Positions 41,985 through 54,951 of a stretch of DNA of 64,000 bases are shown here, piece by piece. The notes below the pieces were generated by a model. The model was given only the letters and a program-made list of their open reading frames with translations. It did no database searches and was not told where the DNA came from. The position numbers and the translations under genes are program-made. Numbering within the stretch: the stretch's first letter is position 1; each line of letters opens with the position of its first letter. Source of the DNA: Tiliqua scincoides (lineage: Eukaryota > Chordata > Lepidosauria > Squamata > Scincidae); contig NC_089826.1 in assembly GCF_035046505.1 (NCBI RefSeq), forward strand, positions 71,731,254-71,795,253, in the 5' to 3' direction.

Positions 41985-42212
41985 CAGTGATTTTCAACCT
42001 TTTTCATCTCACGACACACTGACAAGGCACTAAAATGGTCAAGGCACACCACCAGGTTTTTGACAATTGACAAGGCACACCATGCTGCCAGTGGAGGCTC
42101 ACATCTCCCATTGGCCATATTAGTAAATCACCTTCTCCCAAATTCCTGTGGCACACCTGTGTACCACTCGCGGCACATCAGTGTGCCACAGCACAGCAGT
42201 TGAAAATGGCTG
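41985..42212 (+). mobile_element. hAT-like MITE, 228 bp, with 8-bp target duplication
   Basis: Start CAGTGATTTTCAACCTTTTT and end CAGTTGAAAATGGCTG are inverted. Flanks GTCTAGAC (41977-41984) and GTCTGGAC (42213-42220) agree at 7 of 8 bases. The interior has CTCACGACACACTGACAAGG, typical of a squamate hAT family. Confidence 0.88.
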
Positions 42213-42878
42213 GTCTGGACGAATGTTATATTAAGGGAGGGTGAGGTGTGGGGCTATGGGGCAAGGCAGGGGCAGGGCTTGTCCTCATTTTTCAGAACAT
42301 CTGAACAGGGTTTACATCTTTTGCTCCTCAAAACATACAATTCAGTAAATAATCAAAGTATGTCTAATCCTGCTCCACCCTTAAACTAGGACACATCCAC
42401 ACCCAGCATGTTTTGGTTTCTTTTTTTGTTTGTTTTTGAAGAAAAAAAACTTTGGAGTTAATATTTAAACAGTCAATCTCCCTGGTGGCCTTATATAAAC
42501 TTGCTGTGCACACAAAACTGCATACTTTGTCACGAGAATTAAGGAGATTTTAGTGAGCAGCACAAATAATAGTTTATTATTGTGAAGTTGTGTAACGTTT
42601 TTTCTCCTCCATTAAAATGCTTTTTCAAAATGGGGCATAAATCTCTAGCAAGCACTGTCTACACTTGTGTGCTGACAAGGCCACAAATCTAACTGAGATG
42701 CAGGTTATTAATAAGTGGTTATAGGGCTCTGACATTTGCAGAAAAATGATTACGCTTTAATCCCATTTGGCAGCTGCGAGGGCAGAAAAGAGTGTAATCC
42801 TCTGCCTGAGGAGTGAGGCAAGTCTAAGAAGTTCTGTGTATCTGCTCAAGAAATCCTACCTGTGTTTTCTTATGGAAG

Positions 42879-43402
42879 GAAGCAATCCTGAAGCACCCAT
42901 GGGCTGACGCAAGCCCCTTGCACTGGCCCAGGAGGGTTGCAAACATGCCATAAGGCATGTTTGTGCCTCCTTGAGAGGAAGCTAGGCCGGCACTCAGATG
43001 AGCTGGTGGAAGCTGACACAAGCCTCCAAGCCAGGTTCCTCGCTGAAGTCTCTGGGGTGGGCAGAGAGGAGGTGGGAGGGAGGTGTTCCTGGGTGGGGAG
43101 AGGGTGGACAGTGGGCGGGCGGGGAGTGGAAGGTGGGGCTGGGATCCAGCAGTTATGCCGGATCCCAGCCCCCTTCCCAGGAAGATCAGAGTGGCTTCAA
43201 GCCATTCCACTCTCCTCGAACTTCTGCCATCTCAGGAGGTGGCGCAAGTCTGAGGAGACCCATGGGGAGAAGGCACCTTACCCAGGGTAAGGGGAAAAGT
43301 TTCCCTTTGCCTCTGGTTGAGCCACCTTGGGTTCCTATCCTGTGTTGGATACAGCGTAAGCCTCTTGGCCTGCCTGTTCCAGCACAGGGTGGAATTGTGC
43401 CC
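42879..43402. repeat. Long CAATCCTA-ended element, 520-bp type
   Basis: GAAGCAATCCTGAAGCACCC at the left, GGAATTGTGCCC at the right. The interior (ATAAGGCATGTTTGTGCCTC, GGATCCAGCAGTTATGCCGG, CCTATCCTGTGTTGGATACA) is collinear with 58080-58610. Confidence 0.8.
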
Positions 43403-43497
43403 GAAGTTAGTTAAGAACCAGTCATTGCCTTAGTATCAATGCAGTCTTGGATCTGGATGGGCCTTTCTTTCAGTCAGCTATTCTGAGTGCCTGTCCC

Positions 43498-44176
43498 AGT
43501 GGTGTGAAAAAAGGAGAGGCTGGGGAGCAGTCCCTGGGTGCCAAGTTGCAGGGGGGTGACAAATGCTGCTTTCCAATTTTTAAAATTTTGGTATGTTCAG
43601 ATAATACCATCATGTTATATATCATTAATGCGTAATTTCATGCAGAATGCAATGAAACAAACAGCATTGAAATATCTCTATTCCAGCAAACGTTATTGCC
43701 AACCCCCCACAAAAGGAAAACACATCCACCCTATGTAATAAAAAGTAGATTACAGTGGTAATCCTATAACAAGAGGTGTACACTTTAACAAAAAGTGGAT
43801 TACATTGGGATTGCTACTGGGAATAAATAGATTGTGGTAAGCATTTCAGAAAACCAAATGTATTCTTCATAAATGTACATGTTTTGCCTTTCTTCTATAT
43901 TACAGCAAAACTGCTTTTGTATGTATGATAGACCACAAGCCCACTACATGTTATCTTGATAGGCTTTCCTGCCCTGTTTTGTTTTGGGTTATGCTCTCTG
44001 TTTACTACATATGTGAAACCTATTAAATATAAAGTTCAGTAAAAGAAAATGTTCATTTCTTCTCTGGCCATTATTCTTACACTTTTCATATCATTATTAC
44101 TGAAAATAATTTTGTCATGGGGAGGGTGCCAAAACTCTATGAGACTCGGGTGCCAAATGACCTTCATACGCCACTG
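43498..44176 (+). mobile_element. Non-autonomous element of the CAGTGGCGTA type, about 680 bp
   Basis: CAGTGGTGTGAAAAAAGGAG at the left and AATGACCTTCATACGCCACT, G at the right form inverted termini of 11-12 bases. The interior is AT-rich with no coding capacity. Target duplication not seen. Confidence 0.55.
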
Positions 44177-44528
44177 TTACTTTGTGCTGTGACAGTGCAG
44201 AAATTGCTCCAAGGAGACCTGCAGGAAGTGAAATTTTGGGTCTGTTTGCAGGGGAATAACTATGGTACATCAGTCACTCGCTATACAAAATGGCACAAGT
44301 AAACATGGGATAAAAGACCCATAAGGTACTGTACAGGGGACCCAGCCCGATTCTGAATAACATGTTTCTCACTGCTAGAGAAAAGCAGGGCCATTGCTGG
44401 AATTTTTGCAGTGGGAGGGCTTAGAAGTACCCTTGAGGCAAATCAATGCTGAACAGCCAGAATCTAAATACTAGCTGCCTCAATACTGATAAAACACAAA
44501 CACTATTACATTTAAGAATAAGTGCCTT

Positions 44529-44620
44529 AGGCTGCAATCCTAACCACACTTTCCGGAGAGTAAGCACCATTGAACAAAATAGGACTTACTTCTGAGTAGA
44601 CCTGGTTAGGATTGTGCCCC
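44529..44620. repeat. Short palindromic MITE, well preserved
   Basis: AGGCTGCAATCCTAACCACA, GAGAGTAAGCACCATTGAAC, AATAGGACTTACTTCTGAGT, ending CTGGTTAGGATTGTGCCCC. The outer ends read (G)GCNCAATCCTAACC on both sides, the same as in the longer families. Confidence 0.85.
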
Positions 44621-44657
44621 TAGTCACATAGCTTTTTCCATCTTGGTTTAGATGCAT

Positions 44658-45052
44658 AACATAAGAACAGCCCCACTGGATCAGGCCATAGGCCCATCTA
44701 GTCCAGCTTCCTGTATCTCACAGTGACCCACCAAATGCTAGACGCCAGCACCACATCCTGTGGCAAGGAGTTCCACAGACCGACCACACACTGAGTAAAG
44801 AAATATTTTCTTTTGTCTGTCCTAACCCGCCCAACACTCAATTTTAGTGGATGTCCCCTGGTTCTGGTATTATGTGAGAGTGTAAAGAGCATCTCCTATC
44901 CACTCTGTCCATCCCCTGCATAATTTTGTATGTCTCAATCATGTCCCCACTCAGGTGTCTCTTTTCTAGGCTGAAGAGGCCCAAACACCGTAGCCTTTCC
45001 TCATAAGGAAGGTGCCCCAGCCCCGTAATCATCTTAGTCACTCTCTTTTGCA
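44658..45052 (-). mobile_element. CR1 LINE 3' part with internal deletion
   Basis: The 3' end (ACATAAGAACAGCCCCACTG) jumps at about 44738 to text matching ORF2 near 11567 (CTAGACGCCAGCACCACATC), then runs collinear with 11567-11880 to CTCTCTTTTGCA. It is nearly identical to the copy at 11303, so young. Confidence 0.9.
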
Positions 45053-46437
45053 AGCTATTAAGGACATCTATAGGCTCCTTTATGTTCAGGAACATTGTCT
45101 CTTTTTTCTGCTCATCTTATTTTTCTGCTACTGGAGTATATCAAAACTCTGTTTATAATTTTTTTTTTCATGATTCAGCAGCTTTCTCTGGGAGTTTTAG
45201 CTCCTACAGCATTTTTAAATGCTCCATTTCCTCAGCAGTTTCTATTTCTCTCCTCCTTTTTTGGTGTGTCACTCTTGGAATCCTGCGCTGCACTTCTGTG
45301 ATGGGATTCCAGCCTTCTGAGTTCAGGCAGTAACTCTTCAGTATGTATTAGACATAATAATATTAACAGTACTCAAGAGGGCTGTTCCTGCAACTACAGC
45401 ATTCTACTCTTAAGCTGCTGCTTCTAAATGAGAAGTCAACCAGTTCCTGTTAAAGTTAACAACAAATATTTCTCAAGTCATAAGTGTCTTTGCACTCATT
45501 GGCCAGAACATTGGAAGGCAGGAGTAAGTTTGCCTCTTGCACTTGGGTCCATATTTTCCCCATCTGTCTCCACAGATAAAAAGGCAACAGTGTCAAGAGA
45601 GACAATTGCCTCATCCAACTATGTGTGTAAAAACAGTAATCTTAACTACATGTTGACATTTAATATTTGTCTTGTTTTATTAACAAGTATAATACATATA
45701 ACATACTATATATAACATATGAGGACTGTACAGTACAAATTTATGTTCACAGTTTGACATGACAAAATGTCATTACTGAATTCCCATTGGACTACCAAAA
45801 GTAGAAACAGTGAAGGTACGTTAAACATTCACATCTTTAGTGAGAAAGATTACGAAAATGTTTTCAGTATCTGCAAATGATAGGAATGCATGCTAGAAAC
45901 CTTTAATTACCCAATTATTATTAGCTTATAAAATATATTACATTTATTAAAAAAATTCTGCATAGTTTTATACAAGTATTAAAGTATATGTAATATCCCT
46001 GCTACGCTTGCAGGCAAAGTTTTAAGAGATGCTAAGCAGGAAGATTATTTTGACCCTCTAACATTTAAAATACATAAATAGCAAGAAAGTGCTAATATCT
46101 GTAAAACATAATGGAAATTATTATAGCCCTTTTCAAATAACATGTGTAAAATACTTTTGCAATTTTGTTCAAATGGAAAGGATTTGCATTCATCTACGTA
46201 CACCTTGCCGAGCCTGAAGACAGATTCTGACATTAGAAATGTTTGTTTTTACAGAACTACAGTGCATAATTAAAACCACATTACAGAAATATTGGCTTCA
46301 TTCTGAATGATCCAGCTTGGAAAAGAACAACCCATCAAAATGCTGCTTAATGGTACTTTACCCATAAAGCAGTAGCGTAAAAGTTGCATCCAGTACAGTG
46401 CAATACTACTAGTGCACAAGATTTGTTCAGAGACATA

Positions 46438-46528
46438 GGGCAGAATCCTAACAAGGTCTACCCAGAAGTAAGTCCTATTTTGCTCAATGGGCCTTACTCT
46501 CAAGAAAGTGTGGTTAGGATTGCAGCCA
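46438..46528. repeat. Short palindromic MITE, well preserved
   Basis: GGGCAGAATCCTAACAAGGT, CAGAAGTAAGTCCTATTTTG, CAATGGGCCTTACTCTCAAG, GTGTGGTTAGGATTGCAGCC. Inverse orientation to 44529. Confidence 0.85.
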
Positions 46529-47911
46529 TAATGATACAGCAAGCCTTCTTTTCTACTCTTTGGACCACAAACAGCTTCCTCAAATACAATTGAGCCTTGT
46601 AATACCCTCCCCTCCCACAAGAGACTGCCTCTACTTCCAACAGTGATGGACAAATAATAATAGAAACCTCTTATGTGGCAGACATACTGTCCTGAAAAGT
46701 CACTTTGACAGAAAGTGGAGATGTGCTCAAGCAGTCTGAAATCGCATGAGCAGTCTGTGTGACACCAATTGGAGGGGGTTGTTTGGCTAGGTTTCCTGGA
46801 ATATTTGAAAAACATGCTAAAATCTTGGCTGAGGGATTCAGAAAAGAGTTTAGACAGAAACCTTTCCAATTCTGAAGTTACAAAAGCAAGTGTGGACTGC
46901 AATAGAAAAGTTGCTTCCAATTTAAACTAGTGATCGCAAGATAACTATCTCCCTGCCCCAAGTCAAAAGTTTCAGGATGCTTAGCCCTTGGTCTTACTGA
47001 AGCAGTAGTAGTACTTTGAATCCCAGTGACAGTTTTGTTCCAACGTATTTAGAAAAATCCCACTTAGAAGAGATTTGTATTTTAGAACCATGTTGCTGTC
47101 ATAGAGACATGACACCACATGTACATGTGCACATGAAAAAATACACAGAAAATGTAGAATCCTGTACTAGCATGTGTCTGAAGTTACCTAGCTGATTACA
47201 CATAATTAATGTTTATGTGGCACTGATAAGCCTTCCTAAAGGGGATGTTTGAAATTGTATTGCATTTCAATTGTATCCCTTCCCTCTTACTCTCATCAGA
47301 AATCTCTTTAAACAGAAGTAGTTGGGAAAATAGTGAAGTATAACTGGCAATTTCAAAGTTTGGTACCAAGTTTTTTTAAAACATCATATTCTGTGAGGTG
47401 AAAAACGTGTGTTTCAGAAAACATTTTTATGAACAAAAATGTAGCAGCACAACACAATAAAGGAACTCAAAAGTGGTAGCGCACTGTGTGGAATTTCAAT
47501 CAAAGACACTTTGAGCAAACATCTATAAAGTAATGAAAAAAACCACCTATTCGGTTCTGCTTAAGCATGGCTGATACCGGGATTGTTAAATGAGGTTGGG
47601 ACCTCATCCTATTCCATCCACTCCATATATGCTGAATATTTATATTTTAATCACTAGGTTTTAATATTAACACTATTTTTGTAAGGATTGAAAGGAATAA
47701 TTTGCAAATCAGGATTCTAGTTGCTCTACTTTTTCCACTCCTGAGTTCCTAAGAGAAAACTAAGAGCATGTACACATTCATGTTAGCAACAGGAGTTTCC
47801 ATTGATGAGTTTCCATTTCACAGAAGAGGTTTTCTAGATTTACCTGGCAATTCAACAGGAAATAAGTTTCAGTGCAGCTATTCTGGCTTAAACCAACATT
47901 AGCAAAGCAAT

Positions 47912-47985
47912 AGCCTGTTTATCTAGAAGTCCTATTGCATTCAATGAGAAATATTCTTAGGAAAGGGTGCCTAGGATTGCAGGAC
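47912..47985. repeat. Short palindromic MITE, partial
   Basis: TTATCTAGAAGTCCTATTGC, ATTCAATGAGAAATATTCTT, ending GTGCCTAGGATTGCAGG. Confidence 0.55.
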
Positions 47986-48157
47986 AAGTGTGCCACATTT
48001 CTGCTGGGACAGGTCTCATGCCTTTCCAAGTACTGGTCTAGAAAATTTCTAATTCTCTTTCTAAGGTCTGATCATGAAACAATTACACACAGAGCAGGGG
48101 AAAAAAAGTGATTGGTTACACCAAATTAGCAGCGGTTCCTTTGCTTCTGTAGGTTCC

Positions 48158-48223
48158 CTAACCCACAGGTGTACACATTTGGTCCCTGTTGCATATATGC
48201 AACCTTGGGCAGAAATGGCTTGA
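48158..48223. repeat. TTAA-type MITE, short form
   Basis: CTAACCCACAGGTGTACACA, TTTGGTCCCTGTTGCATATA, TGGGCAGAAATGGCTTGA. The CAGAAGTGGG end present in the 60006 copy is lacking. Confidence 0.65.
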
Positions 48224-48897
48224 TTTCTAGAGTAGAGAAAGATCATATCAGAAGCATGTGAATATCCAATAAAGTCAAGTATCACAGCTCTGGGTTCAGT
48301 GTCAAACTTAGAGAATGGAAGAATCTCAAAAGCTTTATTGTACTAATTTCCTCCCAAAATCATCAGGAAGAAGTCTTGCCTTAATTCTTCTTTTTATGCA
48401 GAATGAACCCATAAAACAGCTGTAAATTTTATGTGCATCTACAGAATGTTCTGCCATTGCCTTGCGCTACACAGGCATTTAACAGTCTCATCCCCAGTGC
48501 CTTGACTTTTTATCTCTCAGATCACTAAGAATATTCCTAAGGCGTCAGAGCATAGGCAAATGAGAGCCATCTTGGAGGGAAGGTAATTTAAATGAGCTCA
48601 AAAGTATCCTGGATTTATACAGTAACTGAACTTTAACACACACACTGTGCAAGATTTAGACTGGGTGGGAGCACTGTGTTTGGCACCAAGACTAAGACAC
48701 AATCCAGGCAAAGCTGAAGGCTTCTATGTCTCACTGATTTCAATAGGAGAGAGCAAAGTGTACCAGGGCTTAAAATTATTATTTTTTAAAAAGAACAACA
48801 TGGCACAACAAGAGGAAACCATCATAGACAGTGATAGGAAACAGTTTATTGAAATTTACTATTAAAGTCCAACACATGAGGCTGTATCCTAAGACTG

Positions 48898-48986
48898 GGG
48901 CTGCAATTCTAAATACACTTACCTGGGAAGAAATTCCACTGATCACAGTTGAACTTATATCTAAGTATGTTTCGAATTGCACTGTA
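48898..48986. repeat. Short palindromic MITE
   Basis: GGGCTGCAATTCTAAATACA, CTTACCTGGGAAGAAATTCC, GAACTTATATCTAAGTATGT, TTCGAATTGCACTG. Another partial copy (GGAATCAATGGGACTTGTCC) follows to 49016. Confidence 0.7.
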
Positions 48987-49036
48987 GGTCCCACTGGAAT
49001 CAATGGGACTTGTCCCTCACAACTTCTCTCATTGAT

Positions 49037-49102
49037 TTAACCCATAGGTGTACACATTTGATCCCTGTTGTGCATATGCAACATTGGGCAGAAATGGCTT
49101 GA
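49037..49102. repeat. TTAA-type MITE, short form
   Basis: TTAACCCATAGGTGTACACA, TTTGATCCCTGTTGTGCATA, TGCAACATTGGGCAGAAATG, GCTTGA. Close to the copy at 48158. Confidence 0.7.
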
Positions 49103-50674
49103 AATGGTGCTCAGTAGTCTCCAACTTTCTTGGATACAGCCAAGAGTCTATGAGCCAGTATAAAGGCACTACTTATGACAGTCTTCAAAGAGTAGAGTTG
49201 CTTCCACAGAAAGATTATTTACCTGAAATGTGTTTGCATGCAGTGGCCAATTTCAATAAACTATTTTCTAGCATCTTTTGTATTTCCTTTTCTTGTTCAT
49301 TCCACTTATTAGTCCTAGACTCTGTTTTTCCCCTTCTTTTTTTAGCACAAAGCCAGAAGACCGTGGATACTAACAAAAAGTCTTCTTACTGCAAAAGGTG
49401 AGATCCCTGGTAAGCTGTGCAAGTCTTTCTGTCCTTAAAATTCTTCCAGTAGACTTAAGCAAAATCTCTAGAGGATATGATAAACCTTGCTGGATTTCTG
49501 TTCACATATCCTTCCATGTGTATTTAATCACTGAAACTGGGAATGTAGACTTTCCATTACAAAACACTGAGGGAACTTCATGAGTATCTCTTGTTGAACT
49601 TGGCAAATAAGGATAAACAAACCCACATTTTTAAAAAAGAAAGGAAGATCAACAAGTGCACCTTTTCCATGTGTTATATTCTTTGACAAGTTTTGAGTTA
49701 CAGAAATGCTGCAGTTAAGATTTTGTCTCTTATTATCTTATAAATAAGGTAGTGTCTCAGACGGAATTCATTTCTAACAGGGCTCTGATTTGGTTCATTC
49801 TGCTGAAATGGTGTCTGTTTTTAAGCAATGTCAGGCAAGGTCAGAGGCTTTCTAGGCAACAGGGAAATGCAGAGGAGTGATGAGAGAAGAATACCTACCA
49901 CACCTCCTCAGTGAGGTAGATTACTACATTTTATCATTGAATGCCACATCACAGGAGTACCATGGGTGTTCCATTCATACAGCGGCAACACAGGACACAG
50001 AAAACAATATCATGTGAAGGTGTTTGCTTAATGAATCTGAGGCACTGTATCCAGGCAAACACAAGCTAGCATTCTACACCACACCACAAAAAAGGAGGCA
50101 ATATTGGTCAGGATGTACAACATTATACATTGACAAAATCTGCTGTTGACAACCATTCATCAGTCCAGAATTTCATTCACTCCAAGGGTAAGGATTTTTT
50201 TTTCCTAACATCCAAAAAGTGTCTTGTGGAACATGCTTCTATAACCAACCATGTTGGAAAAGGTCCATTCATTGCATTGCTGAGCATCAAAAGGAGACAA
50301 GTGCCCTTCACAGGGTACACAGTGTCTCTGGCAAGGACTAGCAGGCTGGATTTCCATCAGTGACTATTTGATCAATATATGCTGGCTGATTACATGGCAA
50401 AACGAATCAGCTTGATTACAAGATCCCCTAGTCTCACAGATATTTAATCTACTTGCTGGCAGGCAGGGTTTGCTTAGCATCCCCAGGGAAAAAAAAAAGT
50501 GTTCACATTCTTTCTGTCTGACCCGTGGCAAGGGCAATGAAGGGTCAAGCAAACATTGATTACTGACCATAGGGAAGGTTTTGAAGAGATAAATCCAGAG
50601 ATTCAGACCAGCTGAATCCAAATTAAAATGCACAAGTTAAAAATAAAAAGGAGTATGTAGATAGTTGGAGAGAT

Positions 50675-50863
<189 letters not shown>

Positions 50864-51282
50864 TTAAAAAAGGCAGTTTAAAAAAAAAAAAAAAACTCAT
50901 AAAATATTGTTTTTCATTATATTCCATGAACACACAAGAATGGTGATCACCCTCTCAGTCAATATCTTCATGTAAAACCTAAAGTATACTATTTCACTTT
51001 TACCAAAAACCACCATTGTTAAGAAACTATGTCCCATCACATTTAAAACATGCCTCTGAGTGTTTTAATATCTGCTCCTTGTGAGGCCCACCCACTCATT
51101 TTTACTCTTGTCTTGAGCCTGGGCAAACTTGTGAACAGATTCTGCTACTACACACAAACACAGACACACAATCTTGTGGGAGCCACAATCATCGAGCACA
51201 AGCATTGTGCAATCAACTGTGGTATATCACAACCACTTGGGTGAGAAAGATGTTTGCAGTCAGCATTACTTGTCACATTACT

Positions 51283-51625
51283 AGAGCATGCGCTGCATCC
51301 TGCAAGGAGGGGGCAGCCCTGCAGGTCTTCTTCAGGTAAGGGAACATTTGTTCCCTTGCCTGGGAATAAGCTCTTGCTGCCTCACTGGGTCTACTAGGAC
51401 CTACACCAACAATTTCGATGGCTCAAGTCTAAGTGAACTTGGGAAGACAAATCAAGCCTGGGAAGAGGGATAGGATATTGGTGGCACTGCCACTGCCAAT
51501 ACTGCCCCCTCATTCCATTCTGCCCACCCCCGCCTCCCCCCATACTGGCTTACTGGTGCTGGGGAACATTGCAAGGGTGCTGGCATGCAATTACAGTGGC
51601 CCCACTGTACAAAACTGTGTGCTGC
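51283..51625. repeat. Partial long-variant CAATCCTA-family element
   Basis: GCATGCGCTGCATCCTGCAA, AAGGGAACATTTGTTCCCTT and ACCTACACCAACAATTTCGA parallel the copy at 6213-6706. Both termini are unclear. Confidence 0.5.
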
Positions 51626-52529
51626 TTTTTGTGACTGCCATGTATTAAAAAGGCAAAGAACCCTCATTCCACTCTCCTCCACCCCCAGCTTCCCTATAGT
51701 TCTTTTAAGATGGATCTATCTCCTTTAAAAATAACACTCAGAAACAAATTTTGAGGTACTTAGATGCAGTGCTGTATCTCTGGGACAAATTTAGCAATGA
51801 TGTAAAAGGGTGTGGTAGTGCAACTTGTACTGACTCATCGGTCCATGGACATGCAAAATAAGCTAGCTAAAGCAAGGCAGAAATGTGTGCAGAGGAACAT
51901 AACTAAGCCAATATAGACAAACATCCCACTTTATGAATTCCAGGCCTCAACCTCAAACGAGAACAGTTGCTGATATTGAGGCTTGGCACTGATTAGAGAG
52001 TATGTCAGGCTGGGCTCATTTGAAACCTGCCTTTACAGCAAAAGGAAATAAAAGTGTCAATCACATGGATTGCTTGCATAATATAGTTACTTCCTCCACC
52101 AGTTCCCCACTCTACCGGAGCCACTAATATTGTGGTGGCATGGAACCACATGGTACAAGTGATGTGGAATATGACAATATGGAGCTGTTTTCTTCGCATT
52201 AACAATACTGGTAGGTAATCAGTAGAGTGGGTCACATTTAGGTTGCTATTTTACTTTGTTTGTGGCTTCACTATTTGAACAAAACTATGGAATTATATAT
52301 ATTCCAATAATATTTTACATTCCTCTGGATTAATTTCAACTCCAGCAGGCTGTTGCAGTTGTCCTACTATTCAGGACATTCACGTACAATTATAAACACA
52401 TTTTTTGTGCTAATGTTTGCAGCTCCTCTAGGCCTACAACATACTACAAATGGAGTTGGGCTACTCTGTCTCCCCCTAATGCTTCTAGAATGGATACAAT
52501 GGCCCCTTGCACAGCACTACTTGGTCATA

Positions 52530-52620
52530 TACTTTTGCAGAGTATATGGCGAAAGCAGCCAACAGTAGCAGCAAATGTGCTGTTGGTGTACTGTAAGATG
52601 AAAAAGTTTGAAAATCGCTG
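52530..52620 (-). mobile_element. hAT-like terminal fragment
   Basis: The reverse complement begins CAGCGATTTTCAAACTTTTT, CATCTTACAGTACACC, parallel to the start of the hAT-like MITE at 41985. The opposite end was not found. Confidence 0.5.
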
Positions 52621-52753
52621 TGCTACGGTAACAAAGAACCAAAACGTTTAGATAAACTTCTTAGAAAAATGGCAGCCAGTATTGAAATAGCTTGTCAGAG
52701 CCTGGTTAAGGTTTATACTAAGAAGAAAAGTGTTACCAAGATACATTTCATAC

Positions 52754-52914
52754 CTGTATGTGTTCTTCTGTGAGCTTTAAGGTGGGAGCTTTTAGTGTAA
52801 ACCTTGTTGCAGCCTTCGTAATCACATCTGTGTATTCTCCGTTTCCTTTGCGTGTCAGGAGATTCCACAGGTAAAGGCCTCTTTCCAGGCTGAACTATAA
52901 CCGAAGGATGATTC
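52754..52914 (-). CDS. KLF3: KLF3 coding exon: linker and zinc finger 1
   Basis: 161 bases between acceptor CTTCATGTAG|G and donor ACAG|GTATGA. It reads [55 protein letters not shown], nearly identical to human KLF3. The first C2H2 finger has C-x4-C and H-x3-H ligands. The basic RKRRIHR stretch before it is probably part of the nuclear localisation signal. Phases join 55581-55730 (two bases carried) and 50675-50856 (one base carried). Confidence 0.97.
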
Positions 52915-53847
52915 CTACATGAAGTTAAGTTACAGGTCAAATAGAAAATCTTCATAGAAATACCTTTCTTAGCAGTATACCACAAAGCTCCTTTATTCAC
53001 TATCCCTCTGTCTTTTGGCAGCATGAAACAACATTACATGTATGTGGAAAAATTCAAGCAAGCTTAGCAAATTTCATGGACTTTAGTGGTAATATTTTGG
53101 CTCTCTTCCCTGTCAGTGGTTTTATTCATTCTCTGAAATGAACAAAACCAGAGATATTCTTCACAGCATGTTAAGATTTTTCATTTATTTTTTAAGATCA
53201 GGCTCTTGTTTCCTCAGACAAGCAAGCTTAGGTTTTTCTAAATTCTCAGTTAGTGCTTCCAGTGAACTTTCATTGCTTTTGTTTACATACTTTTCCACTG
53301 CTTAGAAAATAAATTTTAAATGAATTGGCTGACAGCCTTTTCATATTATTAAATCCATCCCTTCTTTTGCCTACTTAGCCAAACTCAAGAGGCTTTATTG
53401 TTCATCCTTTAGAGACCAATTAAGAACTTCCTGTTTGGGGCAGGCAAAAGGGTGCGGCCTCCCTTCACTACTAATGTCAATTCCTAAAAGTAGAGGAGAG
53501 AGAAAGTACATGTGTATACGTCAGACACACCCACAGGATGTCTGAAATTGTCTCTCTGGCGTTTTTAAATATAGCTGGCTTTTTTGCTTTCTGAAAGGTG
53601 CTGTGCAGGTAACATGCACAAATTAGAAAGCATAATGATCACAAGAGCCACAATTGAGACAAGCTCAATGGAAACAGCTCTTACAAGTTTTAGGACTAGA
53701 TTGTAATATTAAAAGGCAAATACTGAGAACAGATAAAATCTTTAGTATCCAAGTTAGAGCAAGACAAAAAACATGGCAAATGACTCAGATCTATTACCAT
53801 GTAGGAACCATAGAAAAAACTTAATTTACATTTTTAGCAATTTTGGA

Positions 53848-54046
53848 CACAATCCTAACCCCTTATGTCAGTGCTTTCCAGCACTGGCATAGTGGTGCCA
53901 ATGGGACGTGTGCCGCATCCTGCAGTTGGGTGGCACTCACAGAGGCCTCCTCAAAGTAAGAGAATGTTTGTTCCCTTACCTCAGAGCTGCATTGCCCTTA
54001 TGTCAATGCTTTCCAGCACTGACATAAGGGGTTAGAATTGCGCTCT
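53848..54046. repeat. Palindromic MITE (GCAATCCTAACC family)
   Basis: GACACAATCCTAACCCCTTA at the left and TAAGGGGTTAGAATTGCGCT at the right. The interior matches 4107 and 7514. Flanks TTTTG and CTTTG agree at 4 of 5 bases, compatible with a short target duplication. Confidence 0.85.
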
Positions 54047-54599
54047 TTGTAGCTTTATTCAGAATTCAAAATGAAGATCCTCAGAAGTTACTATTGAAAG
54101 GCATGATGGCTAATAGGACAGTTAGACTATGCTGTATCTTGTATTTCATCTGTGTGCAGTTTAAAAATAAGGATATCTGAAGTATAGTTTTCAAAATTGC
54201 TTTAACACCCAAAGCTCTTGGCCAAATATATAACAGCAGTAAGCTGTACTATCTCCGCTCCTTAAAAAACTGGAGAAAGGGCCTAGCTGTAAGTCATAAT
54301 GGCAGCATGGGTTCCAAAAACAATTTCATATCTTTGCCACTGGTAATTGAGTTTCTAAAGCACATACATGTGACTGAGTTACAGAAGTAGTCAATGTCAC
54401 TGATGTAATTTTTCTGCATTGGTTATGTTCTCAGAGAGGTGTAAATGGCAACTCCGTCTAACAATAATATTAAGATTACTATCATTCTTATGATTGCTAC
54501 AAAAGGCATTTACTTATAGTGGAAAAAATGGGATTATATTTATGGGATCCTACTTGTGAAAAAGTGTATTATTTACTTGCCAAAAAAATATCTCTAGGT

Positions 54600-54951
54600 C
54601 AGCGTTTCTCAACCAGTGGTACTCATACCACCAGTTGTACCTGAGGTGGTGTCTCATGGTATGCGTGGGACCCCCCAGACCCCTGCTGCATGGCAGTGAG
54701 ACCAGCAATGCAACTTGACAAGCAGCAGTAGGAGGCTCAGCTTGGTGGGAAGAGCTTCAGTGTGCACTTTTTGCATATTCATAAAAGCCCCCCCCCCCAC
54801 ATCTGCCTTGACCTCTTACTGGTGTGCTGCAACTGACCTCCTAATCTGGAAGTAACTGGTGATGACATCATTACCCGTTACTTCCTATGGTACTTCCAAT
54901 AGGTGGACCGTGTGAAGTGGTACAATGGTGAACAAATGTTGAGAAACACTA
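54600..54951 (+). mobile_element. hAT-like element, 352 bp
   Basis: CAGCGTTTCTCAACCAGTGG at the start and GTTGAGAAACACTA at the end are inverted. Flanks CTCTAGGT (54592-54599) and TTGTAGGT (54952-54959) agree at 6 of 8 bases. The interior has GTACTCATACCACCAGTTGT, typical of this family. Confidence 0.8.

Larger units (their letters stand above)
36634..45929. other. Intergenic region between TLR copy 2 and the KLF3 3' end
   Basis: 9.3 kb with no host exon recognised. It holds a 1.4-kb DNA element with a foldback inside it (37325-38718), hAT-like elements (39780, 41479, 41985, 43498), CR1 pieces (39072, 44658) and MITEs. The stretches 36640-37320, 40160-41470, 42213-42870 and 45060-45920 show nothing I recognise. 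An ATTAAA lies at 36636, directly after the TLR stop. Confidence 0.7.
45930..50674 (-). other. Probable KLF3 3' UTR and downstream flank
   Basis: 4.7 kb of AT-rich sequence after the KLF3 stop, poorer in transposons than its surroundings. AATAAA signals on the minus strand occur at about 48843, 48334-48339, 45950 and 45680; the real cleavage site cannot be chosen by eye. KLF3 mRNAs of other vertebrates have a long 3' UTR (family knowledge). MITEs lie at 46438, 47912, 48158, 48898 and 49037. Confidence 0.45.

Noticed and set aside
42824-43414. Overlapping open frames of 117-138 codons on both strands
   Set aside because: They fall wholly inside a GC-rich non-autonomous element; the collinear copy at 58080-58610 does not keep the same frames.
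52713-53024. A 103-codon open frame with one zinc finger as a separate small gene
   Set aside because: It is the KLF3 exon 52754-52914 plus intron read-through on both sides; the splice signals and human KLF3 sequence fix the true borders.
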